From NCBI GenBank assembly GCA_046290815.1, contig JBKBUF010000011.1:1-64000 (forward strand): DNA of 64,000 nucleotides, written 5' to 3'. The notes below the pieces were generated by a model that saw only the letters and a program-made list of their open reading frames with translations, made no database searches and had not been told where the DNA came from. Each line of letters opens with the position of its first letter. Position 1 is the first letter of the stretch. This DNA comes from JBKBUF01 sp046290815 (lineage in GTDB: Bacteria > Bacteroidota > Bacteroidia > Cytophagales > Cytophagaceae). Made by a program: the position numbers and the translations under genes. Shown piece by piece: positions 1 to 8,575 of the stretch.

Positions 1-165
1 TAAAATAGAATACAGTCGGAAAGGTCAATGTTTTCCTAGAAAGTTTAAGTTAAGGAAAAAATACAATTCAAACTGTAAATCAACTTGAAAAATCCATTAA
101 CTTAATGGCATTAATTCAACAATTATAATTTAACAATCTTAGAATATTGAACCAAAAGAATCATT

Positions 166-195
166 TTTGTTGTTGAAAGAGATTGAATAAATTTA
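166..195 (+). promoter_or_regulatory. candidate promoter of the gldA operon
   Basis: TTTG at 166-169, an 18-base spacer, then TAAATTTA at 188-195. This fits the Bacteroidetes vegetative promoter (TTTG, about 19 bases, TAnnTTTG) with one mismatch in the -7 element. The predicted transcription start falls near 203, 70 bases before the gldA start. Motif match only; no other promoter-like pair was found in bases 1-273. Confidence 0.4.
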
Positions 196-204
196 CGAAT
201 CAGA

Positions 205-219
205 ACTGCCTGAGGCAGT
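205..219. promoter_or_regulatory. 15-bp perfect palindrome, possible operator of gldA
   Basis: ACTGCCT-G-AGGCAGT is a perfect 7+1+7 dyad. It starts a few bases after the -7 box of the candidate gldA promoter, where a repressor site would lie. A second dyad, CCATTAA-C-TTAATGG, lies at 94-108. The regulatory role is inferred from position only. Confidence 0.3.
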
Positions 220-273
220 GGTATAATGAAGTCTATAACTTTAACTTTAACGAATCCATAAACTGTTCTTCCA

Positions 274-1212
274 TTGAGTCTGTCAGTTACAAATCTGATC
301 AAAATATACGGGCAGCAGCGAGCTGTAGATGATATTTCTTTCGTCGCTGAAAAGGGACAGATCCTGGGATTTCTCGGACCCAACGGAGCGGGAAAATCCA
401 CAACAATGAAAATTGCCACCTGTTATATTCCTCCTACAGCGGGGTCGGTTGTGGTGGCGGGTTTTGATGTTGTAGAAAACCCCCTGGAAGTAAGAAAGAA
501 AGTTGGATACCTTCCTGAGCACAACCCCTTATACCTTGACATGTATGTGCATGAATATCTTGAATTCATAGGTTCATTACACAATCTGAAAGGAAAGCAG
601 CTTGCCGGGAAAGTTTCCGAGATGATTGGTCTGACAGGTTTGCAGGTGGAGCAGAATAAAAAAATCGGTGCCCTTTCAAAAGGTTACCGGCAAAGAGTCG
701 GCCTTGCTCAGGCAATGATACATGATCCTGAAGTACTGATACTGGATGAACCAACAACGGGCCTGGACCCTAATCAGATCCTTGAAATTCGTTCTTTAAT
801 CAAAAATATAGGTAAAGAAAAAACCGTTATTTTCTCAACACACATTATGCAGGAAGTGCAGGCCTTGTGCGACCGTGTTATAATAATCAACAAAGGTAAA
901 CTGGTTGCTGATAACAAAGTAAGTGAACTAAGATCTCTGCAGGTGAAGGGAAAGAAAATTGTAGCAGAGTTTTCAAATCAGATTCAACCATCATTTATTG
1001 CCGACATTCCTGGGGTGAAGGAAGTTAAATCACTGTCTGAAAATATATATGAAATCATTACCGATGATGCGGCAGATATAAGAGGAGAAGTTTTCAAACT
1101 TGCCTCGGAAAAAAACTGGACACTGGTGGGATTGAGGCAAGAGGAGTATTCACTTGAAAATGTGTTCAGAATGCTTACAGATACAAAAGAAGAAACCAAA
1201 ACTGAAGCTTAG
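274..1212 (+). CDS. gldA: gliding motility-associated ABC transporter ATP-binding protein GldA
   Basis: Cytoplasmic ATPase of the GldA-GldF-GldG ABC complex, which is needed for gliding in Flavobacterium and is found in many gliding Bacteroidetes. The 312 residues carry a Walker A GPNGAGKS (35-42), signature LSKGY (134-138), Walker B ending LDEP (154-160) and H-loop His190, all intact. A C-terminal tail of about 100 residues is typical of the family. The start is a TTG at 274: the in-frame ATG at 226 meets a stop at 259, so no ATG start is possible near the N-terminus. It is directly followed by gldF and gldG, with which it probably forms one operon. Confidence 0.92.
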   Translation: MSLSVTNLIKIYGQQRAVDDISFVAEKGQILGFLGPNGAGKSTTMKIATCYIPPTAGSVVVAGFDVVENPLEVRKKVGYLPEHNPLYLDMYVHEYLEFIGSLHNLKGKQLAGKVSEMIGLTGLQVEQNKKIGALSKGYRQRVGLAQAMIHDPEVLILDEPTTGLDPNQILEIRSLIKNIGKEKTVIFSTHIMQEVQALCDRVIIINKGKLVADNKVSELRSLQVKGKKIVAEFSNQIQPSFIADIPGVKEVKSLSENIYEIITDDAADIRGEVFKLASEKNWTLVGLRQEEYSLENVFRMLTDTKEETKTEA

Positions 1213-1214
1213 AA

Positions 1215-1943
1215 GTGTATAGTATTTTCCGAAAAGAAATTAACAGCTTTTTTAATTCACTGATCGCCTACCTGGTGATTGCGGTGTTTTTAAGCTTTAT
1301 TGGCTTATTCCTTTGGGTATTACCGGATAGCAGTATTCTGGAGTACGGATTCGCAGATATGGAAAGTTTGTTTTCATTCGGTCCTCTTGCCTTCCTGTTA
1401 CTGATTCCTGCTATTACTATGCGTACCTTTGCGGAAGAAAGAAAAGAAGGAACAATAGAATTGCTATTGACAAGACCTTTAACTGACTGGCAGATTATTC
1501 TGGGAAAATATTTCTCCAGTCTGGCACTGGTGCTTTTTGCCCTGATACCAACACTCATTTATTACATTTCTATTTACAATCTCGGTAACCCTTCAGGTAA
1601 TATTGACTCTGCTGCCGTATTCAGCTCTTATCTGGGACTTTTTCTATTAGGTGCAGTTTATACTTCTATAGGTATTTTCTGTTCTTCCATTACAAAAAGT
1701 CAGATCGTTGCTTTTATACTTGCTGTAATTTTGTGTTACACGCTGTTCGATGGAATGTCGCGGATCGCCTCTATTGATCTTTGGGGAGATCAGGCCAACT
1801 TTATTACGGTGTTGGGACTGGATTATCATTACCACGCCTTGAGTAAAGGCTTGATTGATTCCAGAAATGTGTTGTACTTTCTGAGTGTCATTTTTATTAT
1901 GTTGTCATCTACAAAAGTTATGTTGGGGAGCAGAAAATGGTAG
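1215..1943 (+). CDS. gldF: gliding motility-associated ABC transporter permease GldF
   Basis: Integral membrane subunit of the Gld ABC transporter. The 242-residue protein has about six hydrophobic segments and, around residues 68-88, the MRTFAEERKEGTIE stretch typical of ABC-2-like permeases of this group. The start is a GTG two bases after the gldA stop. Its last codons overlap the gldG start by 7 bases, which suggests translational coupling. GldF pairs with GldG in the membrane; the transported substrate is not known. Confidence 0.9.
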   Translation: MYSIFRKEINSFFNSLIAYLVIAVFLSFIGLFLWVLPDSSILEYGFADMESLFSFGPLAFLLLIPAITMRTFAEERKEGTIELLLTRPLTDWQIILGKYFSSLALVLFALIPTLIYYISIYNLGNPSGNIDSAAVFSSYLGLFLLGAVYTSIGIFCSSITKSQIVAFILAVILCYTLFDGMSRIASIDLWGDQANFITVLGLDYHYHALSKGLIDSRNVLYFLSVIFIMLSSTKVMLGSRKW

Positions 1944-3616
1944 GAAAGGTAAATCAAAAACGTCTTGACATATTAAGATATCTGCTGATTGCAGGTATTT
2001 TAGTTTTCGCTAATATCATTTTTTCAGAATACTTCTTTCGTATTGATCTAACAGAGGATAAACGATATTCCATTTCTCCTGCTACAAAGGAAAAGCTTTC
2101 TAATTTATCAGATCCTGTTTACATTGAGGTTTTCCTGGAAGGTGAACTGACTCCTGATTATGAAAGACTGAAAAAGTCTATCAAAGAAACATTAGAGGAG
2201 TTTAGAGCCTACGCTGGAGATAACATCCAGTACAGGTTTATGGATCCGAATGCCATTGAAGATAAAAATCTGCGTGAGCAGTTTTTTACCCAGTTGGTGA
2301 ATAAGGGGGTTATGTATAAATATGATCTGGTGCAAAAGGGAGGCAGAAAGGAAGAGAAAATTGTTTTTCCATCCGCTCTTATTTCAGATGGACATAAAGA
2401 AGTACCGGTGATGTTTTTGAAAGGCAGCAAAATTCTTCCTCTTCAACAGCAATTGAATCAATCGGTGGAAGGTGTCGAGTTTGAACTTATGTCAGCCTTG
2501 AGAAAACTTGAAAGTAAGGTTTCTAAAAATCTTGCATTCTTGGAAGGTCATGGGGAAATGCCTAAAGAAGAAGTGGCTGATATTTCATCGGCACTAAATG
2601 AGTTTTATAATGTTGAAAGATTAAAGTTTACTGATAGTAGTGACCTTAGTGGTTACGACGGTTTGATAATAGCTGCTCCGGTTAAATCGTTCAGCGAAAG
2701 GGAAAAATTTATCCTTGATCAATATGTGGTTAACGGTGGCAGAGTTTTGTTTTTCCTAGATGCCTTAAATCTTAGCAGAGATAGTCTCGCTTCGGGAACC
2801 ACCTATGGCTTTGCCTATAATCTTGGCTTGGATGACCTGCTTTTCAGGTATGGAGTCAGGCTTAATGATGATATAATTCAGGATCTGAATTGTGGTCTTC
2901 TGAAAGTGGAAGTCCCGGGTGGACAATTAGAAATGGTGAGCTGGCCTTATTATCCGATTATTTATAATTTTTCCAAACACCCTGTGGTGAAAAATCTCGA
3001 CGCTATTATTACCAGGTATGCAGGAAGTATGGATACTGTAAAAGCAGTAGGCATTACAAAAACACCTGTGTTGTTTACTTCAAGAGACACAAGAATAATA
3101 AAAGCACCTCTGCCGGTAGATTTGAATGAGGCCAGAAAAAATCTGCAGCCGAAAGATTTTCAGGCAGGATCCTTACCTATTGCTTATATCCTTGAAGGCA
3201 GCTTTGAATCAGTATATAAGAACAGGCCGGCACCAATAGAAGGTGTTGAGGTGGTGAAAAAGAACAAGCCGGGGAAGCTGTTTGTTACCTCAGATGCTGA
3301 TATCATAAAAAATGAAGTTGATAAGAAAAAAAATCAACCGGTACCTTTGGGTTATGATGCCGATTTGAAATATTTATTTTCCAATAAGGATTTTATTCTG
3401 AACACTGTAGACTTTTTGATGGAGGAGCCTGTCGTTGAAATAAGGGGGAAAGAAATTGCCTTAAGGCCTTTGGATAAACAAAAGATTTCTGATGAGAGAA
3501 CATTCTGGCAGCTAACTAATATTGTAGTGCCGGTTATTTTACTGATTGTTTTCGGAGTTGTAAGATATCAGTTCAGAAAGAAAAAATATGAGGGATTCAA
3601 TGATGGAAGAAATTAA
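1937..3616 (+). CDS. gldG: gliding motility-associated ABC transporter substrate-binding protein GldG
   Basis: Third component of the Gld ABC complex. The 559-residue protein has an N-terminal membrane segment at about 13-33, a large periplasmic region and a second membrane segment at about 530-547, followed by a short basic tail. This is the usual GldG layout and size. The start overlaps the end of gldF by 7 bases. The next gene starts inside its last 17 bases, so all four genes from gldA onwards look co-translated. Confidence 0.9.
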   Translation: MVGKVNQKRLDILRYLLIAGILVFANIIFSEYFFRIDLTEDKRYSISPATKEKLSNLSDPVYIEVFLEGELTPDYERLKKSIKETLEEFRAYAGDNIQYRFMDPNAIEDKNLREQFFTQLVNKGVMYKYDLVQKGGRKEEKIVFPSALISDGHKEVPVMFLKGSKILPLQQQLNQSVEGVEFELMSALRKLESKVSKNLAFLEGHGEMPKEEVADISSALNEFYNVERLKFTDSSDLSGYDGLIIAAPVKSFSEREKFILDQYVVNGGRVLFFLDALNLSRDSLASGTTYGFAYNLGLDDLLFRYGVRLNDDIIQDLNCGLLKVEVPGGQLEMVSWPYYPIIYNFSKHPVVKNLDAIITRYAGSMDTVKAVGITKTPVLFTSRDTRIIKAPLPVDLNEARKNLQPKDFQAGSLPIAYILEGSFESVYKNRPAPIEGVEVVKKNKPGKLFVTSDADIIKNEVDKKKNQPVPLGYDADLKYLFSNKDFILNTVDFLMEEPVVEIRGKEIALRPLDKQKISDERTFWQLTNIVVPVILLIVFGVVRYQFRKKKYEGFNDGRN

Positions 3617-4574
3617 AAAATTAAAACTTTATATTTTTCTTTTTTTGCTTACAGGAGTATTGGCATTCTACACAGTTTTTTCCAAGAAGTTTAAAAGCAG
3701 TTCGTATGGAAAAACAGAGGAAGAAATTGCTATCGTCGATACAGCTTCTATTAGCAGGATTCAATTACAAGGAAAATTACCGGTGGTGAACCTTGAGAGA
3801 AACCCTTCAGGTTGGACCGTTAATAATAAATATCAGGCAAGAGAGCAATTGACCGGACTGCTTTTGTTCGGTTTAAACAAATTAGAGGTAAAAAGGCCGG
3901 TATCTGAAAATAAAGTTAATGAGGTTAAAGCCAGGTTGCTGAAGGAAGGAGTTAGCATATCCATTTATTCCGATGAAGGAGAAAAAAGGATTAAAGTGTT
4001 ACCAAATGAAGGAGATCCCAACAGCAGTTACTATTTAAAAGAAGGAAGTAATCAGCCATATATTGTCTTTGTTCCGGGAGTAAAAGGAGACATTTCAGGA
4101 CTTGCAGGTTTAGGCGAACAGGATTGGAGATCCAGAAGCCTGTTCAGGAGCAGTCCGAGAAGCCTCCAGAGTATAAAGGTGAGTTTTTATCTGAATCCCT
4201 CAGACGGGTTTGAGATAAGTCCGAAAAACGGAATTTTTGAAGTTAAAGGGCTGGCTGATGCAGATTCCGGAAAAATCCACAGGTATGTGATGCTGTATTC
4301 ATTAACAAATGTGGATAAGTATATCACCGAGAACCAGGAAAAGATTGTATCACAGTTAAAGAAAACAGGACCGATTGCAAGAGTTTTGGTTGATGATATT
4401 GTGGATAAACAGGATAAAACTGTGGATATCTATAAAGATATTGAAAACCCAAAGCGTTTTTATGGAATTATTAGTGAAACCGATGAGCTTGTCAGCTTAA
4501 ACGGAGAGTTATTTAATTTCATCCTCGTAAAAAAATCCTATTTTCAGAAGACAAATAAAGCCAAGAGTTTTTAG
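3600..4574 (+). CDS. DUF4340 domain-containing protein linked to the gld operon
   Basis: Protein of 324 residues with one N-terminal membrane segment (about 7-27) and a soluble, presumably periplasmic, remainder. The pattern resembles DUF4340 proteins, which commonly follow GldG-like ABC genes. Function is unknown; an accessory role in the Gld transporter is inferred from position. Tandem ATGs at 3600 and 3603 overlap the gldG end. An upstream ATG at 3588 is possible but gives a longer overlap. The gene contains four TGTGGAT-type 9-mers between 4273 and 4430 (see findings). Confidence 0.7.
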   Translation: MMEEIKKLKLYIFLFLLTGVLAFYTVFSKKFKSSSYGKTEEEIAIVDTASISRIQLQGKLPVVNLERNPSGWTVNNKYQAREQLTGLLLFGLNKLEVKRPVSENKVNEVKARLLKEGVSISIYSDEGEKRIKVLPNEGDPNSSYYLKEGSNQPYIVFVPGVKGDISGLAGLGEQDWRSRSLFRSSPRSLQSIKVSFYLNPSDGFEISPKNGIFEVKGLADADSGKIHRYVMLYSLTNVDKYITENQEKIVSQLKKTGPIARVLVDDIVDKQDKTVDIYKDIENPKRFYGIISETDELVSLNGELFNFILVKKSYFQKTNKAKSF

Positions 4575-4600
4575 TTTTTAGGTAATTATTTTTAACTTTA
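4571..4600 (+). promoter_or_regulatory. candidate promoter of dnaN
   Basis: TAACTTTA at 4593-4600 matches the Bacteroidetes -7 element TAnnTTTG except at the last base, with a weak TTAG -33 element at 4571-4574 after an 18-base spacer. It lies directly after the DUF4340 stop codon and would give a 5' leader of about 160 bases. Motif match only. Confidence 0.3.
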
Positions 4601-4766
4601 CCCATTCAATTTTCACCGGATTAACTGAGGATGCGGACTTTTAAAACAAGTGCCATTTCTCTTAAACTCACATAAATTATTCATATGAAATATTCATCAT
4701 TCTTTGAAAAGAATACTTCCAAAGTAATGAATATTCCATGTGGCAATTAACTTAAAAAATATACAC

Positions 4767-5891
4767 ATGAAATTTGTAGTATCTTCTACAGCGCTTCTGA
4801 AACAGCTGACTGCTATTAACGGTGTTATTACCACCAATCCGATAGTACCTATTCTGGAAAACTTCCTGTTTGAAGTTTCCAATGGTAAACTTACAGTTTA
4901 TGCTTCCGATCTTCAGACTTCAATGATCACGGAAATAGGAGTTGAAGCAAAGGCAAAGGGAAGTATCGCAGTACCTGCGAGAATTCTTTTGGATACATTG
5001 AAAAACCTTCCTGAGCAGCCTGTAACATTCACCATAGATGAAGATACATACAGCATAGAAATAAGTTCTGATAACGGTCGATATAAGCTCTCTGGTGAAA
5101 ATGCAACAGATTTCCCAAGAGTACCTGCTGTTAAAAATGGCTACGCTGTAGATATTCCTTCTGATATTTTGGGAAGAGCAATCGCAAGTACCATTTTTGC
5201 AGCCAGCAATGATGAGTTGAAACCTCAGATGACAGGTGTCTTCTTAAATATAAGCGATAGCAATACTACTTTTGTTGCTACAGACGGACACAGACTGATC
5301 AGATACAGAAGGTCAGATATTGCTTCAGAAAATCACAATACTTTAATTATTCCTAAAAAAGCACTGAATCTTTTGAAGGCAAGTCTTCCGGCTGACAATA
5401 CACTTGTGAAAATGGAATTCAATGCTTCAAATGCTTTCTTCAGTTTCTCCAATATTAAAATGATTTGTCGTCTTATCGACGAGCGTTTCCCTGATTATGA
5501 AAATGCTATTCCGGCAAATAATCCGAACAAACTAACCATCGATCGTCAGGATCTGCTTAATTCATTAAAGCGTATCTCTATCTATGCCAATAAAACTACC
5601 CATCAGGTAAGACTGAAAATTGCAGGTAGCGAGCTTCAGATTTCTGCCGAAGACCTTGATTTCTCCAATGAGGCAAATGAAAGATTATCTTGCGAGTATG
5701 AGGGAGAAGATATCGAAATCGGATTTAATGCGAAGTTCATTATAGAAATGCTTAATAACCTGGATTGCGAAATGGTAGACATTAATCTGTCTGCACCCAA
5801 CAGAGCAGGTTTGATTATCCCTAGCAAACAAGATAAGAGTGAAGATACCCTGATGCTTGTGATGCCGGTTATGTTGAACAATTACGTATAG
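4767..5891 (+). CDS. dnaN: DNA polymerase III subunit beta (sliding clamp)
   Basis: Ring-shaped clamp that tethers DNA polymerase III to DNA. The 374 residues begin MKFVVSSTALLKQL, the normal start of Bacteroidetes DnaN, so the ATG at 4767 is preferred over the ATG at 4740, which adds nine unmatched residues. The C-terminal MLVMPVMLNNYV matches the conserved clamp terminus (usually MPMRL). Length is standard. It is preceded by a gene-free stretch of about 190 bases and followed by a strong terminator, so it is probably a single-gene transcription unit. Confidence 0.96.
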   Translation: MKFVVSSTALLKQLTAINGVITTNPIVPILENFLFEVSNGKLTVYASDLQTSMITEIGVEAKAKGSIAVPARILLDTLKNLPEQPVTFTIDEDTYSIEISSDNGRYKLSGENATDFPRVPAVKNGYAVDIPSDILGRAIASTIFAASNDELKPQMTGVFLNISDSNTTFVATDGHRLIRYRRSDIASENHNTLIIPKKALNLLKASLPADNTLVKMEFNASNAFFSFSNIKMICRLIDERFPDYENAIPANNPNKLTIDRQDLLNSLKRISIYANKTTHQVRLKIAGSELQISAEDLDFSNEANERLSCEYEGEDIEIGFNAKFIIEMLNNLDCEMVDINLSAPNRAGLIIPSKQDKSEDTLMLVMPVMLNNYV

Positions 5892-5912
5892 AATTATAAA
5901 TTTTCATCATAT

Positions 5913-5938
5913 AAAAGAGCCTTTGGGCTCTTTTTTTA
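5913..5938 (+). terminator. intrinsic terminator of dnaN
   Basis: Stem AAAAGAGCC / GGCTCTTTT (9 bp) with a TTTG loop, followed by a run of T. It lies 22 bases after the dnaN stop and ends only 3-4 bases before the next ATG at 5942. Confidence 0.85.
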
Positions 5939-5941
5939 TTT

Positions 5942-6511
5942 ATGGCTATGGAAATCAGACAATATTCTCTTGATGGTGGTCCGGTAAGTTTAGAAATACT
6001 AACAGGAAAATTGCTAATTATAGATCCTGTAGTTTTTTCTTTCCTGGTTGGTGAACTTGATGATGATAATCTCCCCCTTGATGAAAACTTTAAAGAGTTT
6101 TTACTTCAGCTTGACAAGAAATATTTTCCCGATCATAAAGGAGCACTTCTTGGCTATGCAGAGGTCAATGTTCCTGATTCAGGGTTTTGTAATTTTAATC
6201 CCGCCAGAATTGATGTTTGGAATGGAAAAGATGAAGATAAAGTCTTGAAAAAAGATGTGACTGTTGCAGGTTCTGAAAGTGGTCTCATGATAATAGTTGA
6301 TATGATCAATTTTGAGAGACTACTGGGTGTATTCAATTATGAAAATTTTATCCGGGCACTGAAGGAGGATAAAATAGCCACACATTTATCTGAATTGTGT
6401 GATTTCCTACTAAACGAAGGAATTGCTGTCGTTGCAATGGATAATCTTTCCGCTGAATCTGATGGAGTGGTCCTTTACTATAAAATTGATAAGGAGCTAT
6501 TTAAAGTCTAA
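5942..6511 (+). CDS. protein of unknown function
   Basis: Soluble, acidic protein of 189 residues without signal peptide or membrane segment; I do not recognise the family. ATGs at 5942 and 5948 are both possible, giving MAMEIRQY or MEIRQY. The dnaN terminator ends at most four bases before the first ATG, so there is no room for a normal 5' leader: expression must come from read-through of that terminator or from a nearly leaderless mRNA. It precedes the PrsW-TPR pair by about 100 bases. Confidence 0.65.
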   Translation: MAMEIRQYSLDGGPVSLEILTGKLLIIDPVVFSFLVGELDDDNLPLDENFKEFLLQLDKKYFPDHKGALLGYAEVNVPDSGFCNFNPARIDVWNGKDEDKVLKKDVTVAGSESGLMIIVDMINFERLLGVFNYENFIRALKEDKIATHLSELCDFLLNEGIAVVAMDNLSAESDGVVLYYKIDKELFKV

Positions 6512-6613
6512 ACTATATAGAATGATGAATTGAGGGGACGGATCAGGATGCATTAAAAACATTTGGCTATAGGGTTTATTCCTGATTTTTTATTAATTTT
6601 ATTTTATATTTTT

Positions 6614-8575
6614 ATGGTTAACCGCAATATTATCATTCTGGCCGCCATCTGGATAATAGTTTTGGTTTCCTGCAATATTTTTCTGCAAAAGAAGAAAGTA
6701 TATTCAGCAAGGCAAGACCTTTCCTATACTCCTGTTTTTAACTCCCTGGAGCTTTTTAATGACGATGTCTTATTGCATATAAGAAATGTTGAAGAGCATT
6801 TTAATAAACCTTCATCAATAGAAACCAGGTTAGGATTCATTTACAGAGATGATGACGCCATCAAACTTTTTTATCTGAAGTATTGCAATTCAGACATACA
6901 GGAATATGAAGATATCGGAAATCTATGTATGGGCATGATTTCCTTAAAGCAAAAACTATGGTCAAATGCCAGAGATTTTTTGAGTAAAATCAAAAACCAT
7001 GAAATAGACAGCTATCATTTACTTATGGGTGAGGCATTGTTGTATTCCGGCAACTTTACTCAGGCGAAAGAACACCTTCTGATAGAATTAAATGACAAGA
7101 ATAACCTTCATAAATCATCATTTAATCTTATTAAGCTCCATTTTTTTAAAAAGGAATTTCATGAAATAACTCCTTTGTTATCTAATCTGAATAACACGGA
7201 AGAAATACCAAAATATATTCTGAGGTGGTATTATTTTTCGACAGGACAGTGGCTTTCATACATAAGGATCTCGATTGATAGAGAATATGAAATGGTAACA
7301 GTAATTGCAGGAGTTTTAGTAGCTGTTGTATATATATTTTATATCCTTTTTCTTACACCTGCTTATAAAAGATCTGCTGCCGCTTTATTAGCTATGGTTA
7401 TTTTTTCCGGTGCATTTTCTTTTGTTTGCTTCTTTTGGTATGACTGGTTGGAAATTGCATTTGATTTTCGAATAAAGGAGAGTTTTTTAAATGATTTTGT
7501 TTTTTGTTTTTTGGGAATTGGAGCCTTTGAAGAATTAGTCAAAGTTCTTCCATTCATGTTTATTTTTCTTTTTCTAAGAAAAGAAATGCTTCCGATAGAA
7601 TATATGGTTTATGTAGCTGCTTCTGCAATAGGATTTTCTATGATGGAGAACATGCTATATTTTAATCGTGATTTGAATTTAATTGATTCCAGAGGTTTGA
7701 TTTGCGTCTCGTCCCATATTTTTGATTCGAGTATAATTGCTTATTTCATGGTTCTGGCAAAATTCAGGAAGGTAGGAAATATATATACAAATTTTATTAT
7801 AGGGTTTGTTCTGGCTGCCTTGATACATGGCTTGTATGATTTCTGGTTGATGAATGAAGCTGCGCGTCATACTTACATGATATCATATTTTATGGTCCCT
7901 TGTGGTATGCTGATTTGGGTTTATTGCATTAATAATACCCTTAACTATTCAATTGAAAAGTTTAATGAAATTGATGTGTCATTTGTAAAATCTTTTCTTT
8001 TATATGGAATTTCTTCCATTGTGCTTATCAGTTATATTGTCAATTCATATGAATTTGGTGTTCAGAGGGCCAACGAAACCTTATTAAGGTCACTCGCCTT
8101 TGATGCCATATTTGTTTTTCTGATGAGTACCAGGATGGGCGATCTTGATATATTTCCGGGATATTGGAACAGGTGGAATATGTATTCTTTTTTTAATAAA
8201 AAAGAACTGAATAAGCAATTGGGAAAAACGGTAGTTTTGAATGCTGTTAAAGAAACAAAACGTAAAGATTTATTTCCCCTTGAAGGTTCCCTGTCCGGCA
8301 GGGCAAGTGTTGAAGGTAAGCCCACCTATTATATATTTAAACCTGTTGATAACGAAAAAAATAATCTGCAATATTTATTTCAAATTAAAAACGATAATCC
8401 GCGGACCGGGGAATTCATTGTGGTGAATACAAAAAGTGAAGATATTGAAATTGAACATCATCAGATTGTTTCAGTGGACAAGGTGAAAGTGAGTTTTATA
8501 AATGATGATAAATTATCAATATTAACGGATACAAATTTTCAACCATCTAATAAAAAAGATATATATGCAGAATAA
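6614..8575 (+). CDS. PrsW family intramembrane metalloprotease with TPR-like N-terminal region
   Basis: Predicted membrane protease of the PrsW/CAAX-protease-like class, whose Bacillus member cleaves the anti-sigma factor RsiW. Key motifs are present: EELVK at about 306-310, E345-N346 in an ENMLYF stretch, a later His in SSHIF, and H405GLYD409. From the N-terminus: one membrane segment (5-22), a soluble helical repeat-like region to about 220 that resembles TPRs, about eight membrane segments, then a soluble tail of about 110 residues. The ATG at 6614 is preferred over a TTG at 6563. It overlaps the next TPR gene by 11 bases. The substrate is unknown. Confidence 0.75.
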   Translation: MVNRNIIILAAIWIIVLVSCNIFLQKKKVYSARQDLSYTPVFNSLELFNDDVLLHIRNVEEHFNKPSSIETRLGFIYRDDDAIKLFYLKYCNSDIQEYEDIGNLCMGMISLKQKLWSNARDFLSKIKNHEIDSYHLLMGEALLYSGNFTQAKEHLLIELNDKNNLHKSSFNLIKLHFFKKEFHEITPLLSNLNNTEEIPKYILRWYYFSTGQWLSYIRISIDREYEMVTVIAGVLVAVVYIFYILFLTPAYKRSAAALLAMVIFSGAFSFVCFFWYDWLEIAFDFRIKESFLNDFVFCFLGIGAFEELVKVLPFMFIFLFLRKEMLPIEYMVYVAASAIGFSMMENMLYFNRDLNLIDSRGLICVSSHIFDSSIIAYFMVLAKFRKVGNIYTNFIIGFVLAALIHGLYDFWLMNEAARHTYMISYFMVPCGMLIWVYCINNTLNYSIEKFNEIDVSFVKSFLLYGISSIVLISYIVNSYEFGVQRANETLLRSLAFDAIFVFLMSTRMGDLDIFPGYWNRWNMYSFFNKKELNKQLGKTVVLNAVKETKRKDLFPLEGSLSGRASVEGKPTYYIFKPVDNEKNNLQYLFQIKNDNPRTGEFIVVNTKSEDIEIEHHQIVSVDKVKVSFINDDKLSILTDTNFQPSNKKDIYAE

